Notes under the pieces: model-generated
Told to the model about the DNA's origin: nothing
Database searches by the model: none
What the model saw: only the letters and a program-made list of their open reading frames with translations
From: Candidatus Colimorpha enterica
GTDB taxonomy: Bacteria > Bacillota > Clostridia > Oscillospirales > CAG-272
Direction of reading: 5' to 3'
Length of the DNA: 12,983 nt
Assembly (NCBI GenBank): GCA_018065475.1
Contig: JAGHTD010000304.1
Span: forward strand, 1-12,983
In this document: one piece after another, positions 12,891-12,983 of the stretch
Layout of the letters: the number at the start of each line of letters is the position of its first letter
How positions within the stretch are numbered: position 1 is the stretch's first letter
Translations under genes and position numbers: made by a program

Positions 12891-12983
12891 CGGAAAAGCG
12901 ATCTCTCAGCAGATAAGAGAGGAAATCAAGAACGAGATAGCCGAAAAGGGGCTGACTCCCGGGCTTGCAGTAGTGCTGGCCGG
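12877..12983 (+). CDS. folD: Methylenetetrahydrofolate dehydrogenase/cyclohydrolase FolD (5' part)
   Basis: The visible 35 codons encode MKIIDGKAIS, an amphipathic helix (IREEIKNEIAEKG) and then PGLAVVLAG, which is the standard N-terminus of FolD; the enzyme interconverts 5,10-methylene- and 10-formyl-tetrahydrofolate with NADP. GGAGG (12863-12867) lies 9 nt before the ATG, inside lgt, and the first 14 nt overlap lgt, so translation is likely coupled. The gene is cut by the window end; the catalytic Lys and nucleotide-binding domain are not visible. Confidence 0.9.
   Translation, partial: MKIIDGKAISQQIREEIKNEIAEKGLTPGLAVVLA

Overview
The window looks like chromosomal core DNA of a low-to-mid GC Gram-positive bacterium, most likely a member of the Clostridia (gut Oscillospiraceae type). 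This is an inference from gene order (ymfF-ymfH-lgt-folD), strong GGAGG ribosome binding sites, sigma-A promoters of the TTGACA-N17-TATAAT type, and best-remembered family matches. No taxonomic search was possible. Rows of 60 bases counted by hand give about 60% GC in ftsZ and pcrA, but only 32-42% between about 1.4 and 3.5 kb.

Layout. The tail of an unidentified gene (3-86) is followed by an ftsZ promoter and ftsZ (219-1364). Next comes an AT-rich stretch (about 1404-3646) with three plus-strand genes: an orphan HD domain resembling the C-terminal part of CCA-adding enzymes, an unknown 160-aa protein, and a 263-aa protein ending in a CFI-box-CTERM-like Cys/aromatic domain. A possible 32-aa membrane peptide lies between the last two. 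A 15-bp sequence occurs just after ftsZ as a half hairpin and again at 3647-3687 as a complete hairpin terminator, so the AT-rich block is bracketed by copies of one element.

From 9255 down to 3703 the minus strand reads as one probable transcription unit: perfect promoter, pcrA helicase, a secreted/membrane-anchored Ig-like protein, nagA, and a previously uncalled 56-aa two-helix membrane protein, ending at the 3647-3687 hairpin. pcrA carries an in-frame amber codon (TAG, 7556-7558) at codon 545. All helicase motifs and the C-terminal domain continue in the same frame after it.

Divergently, a second near-perfect promoter (9285-9313) drives a tightly packed plus-strand operon: ymfF and ymfH (a catalytically dead plus active M16 peptidase pair), lgt (lipoprotein diacylglyceryl transferase) and the start of folD, with overlapping or nearly overlapping reading frames.

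Most of the window is ordinary housekeeping. The items most worth a second look are the bracketed AT-rich island with its CFI-box protein, the amber codon in pcrA, and the small membrane ORF downstream of nagA. I saw no CRISPR array, tRNA, rRNA, transposase or recombinase.
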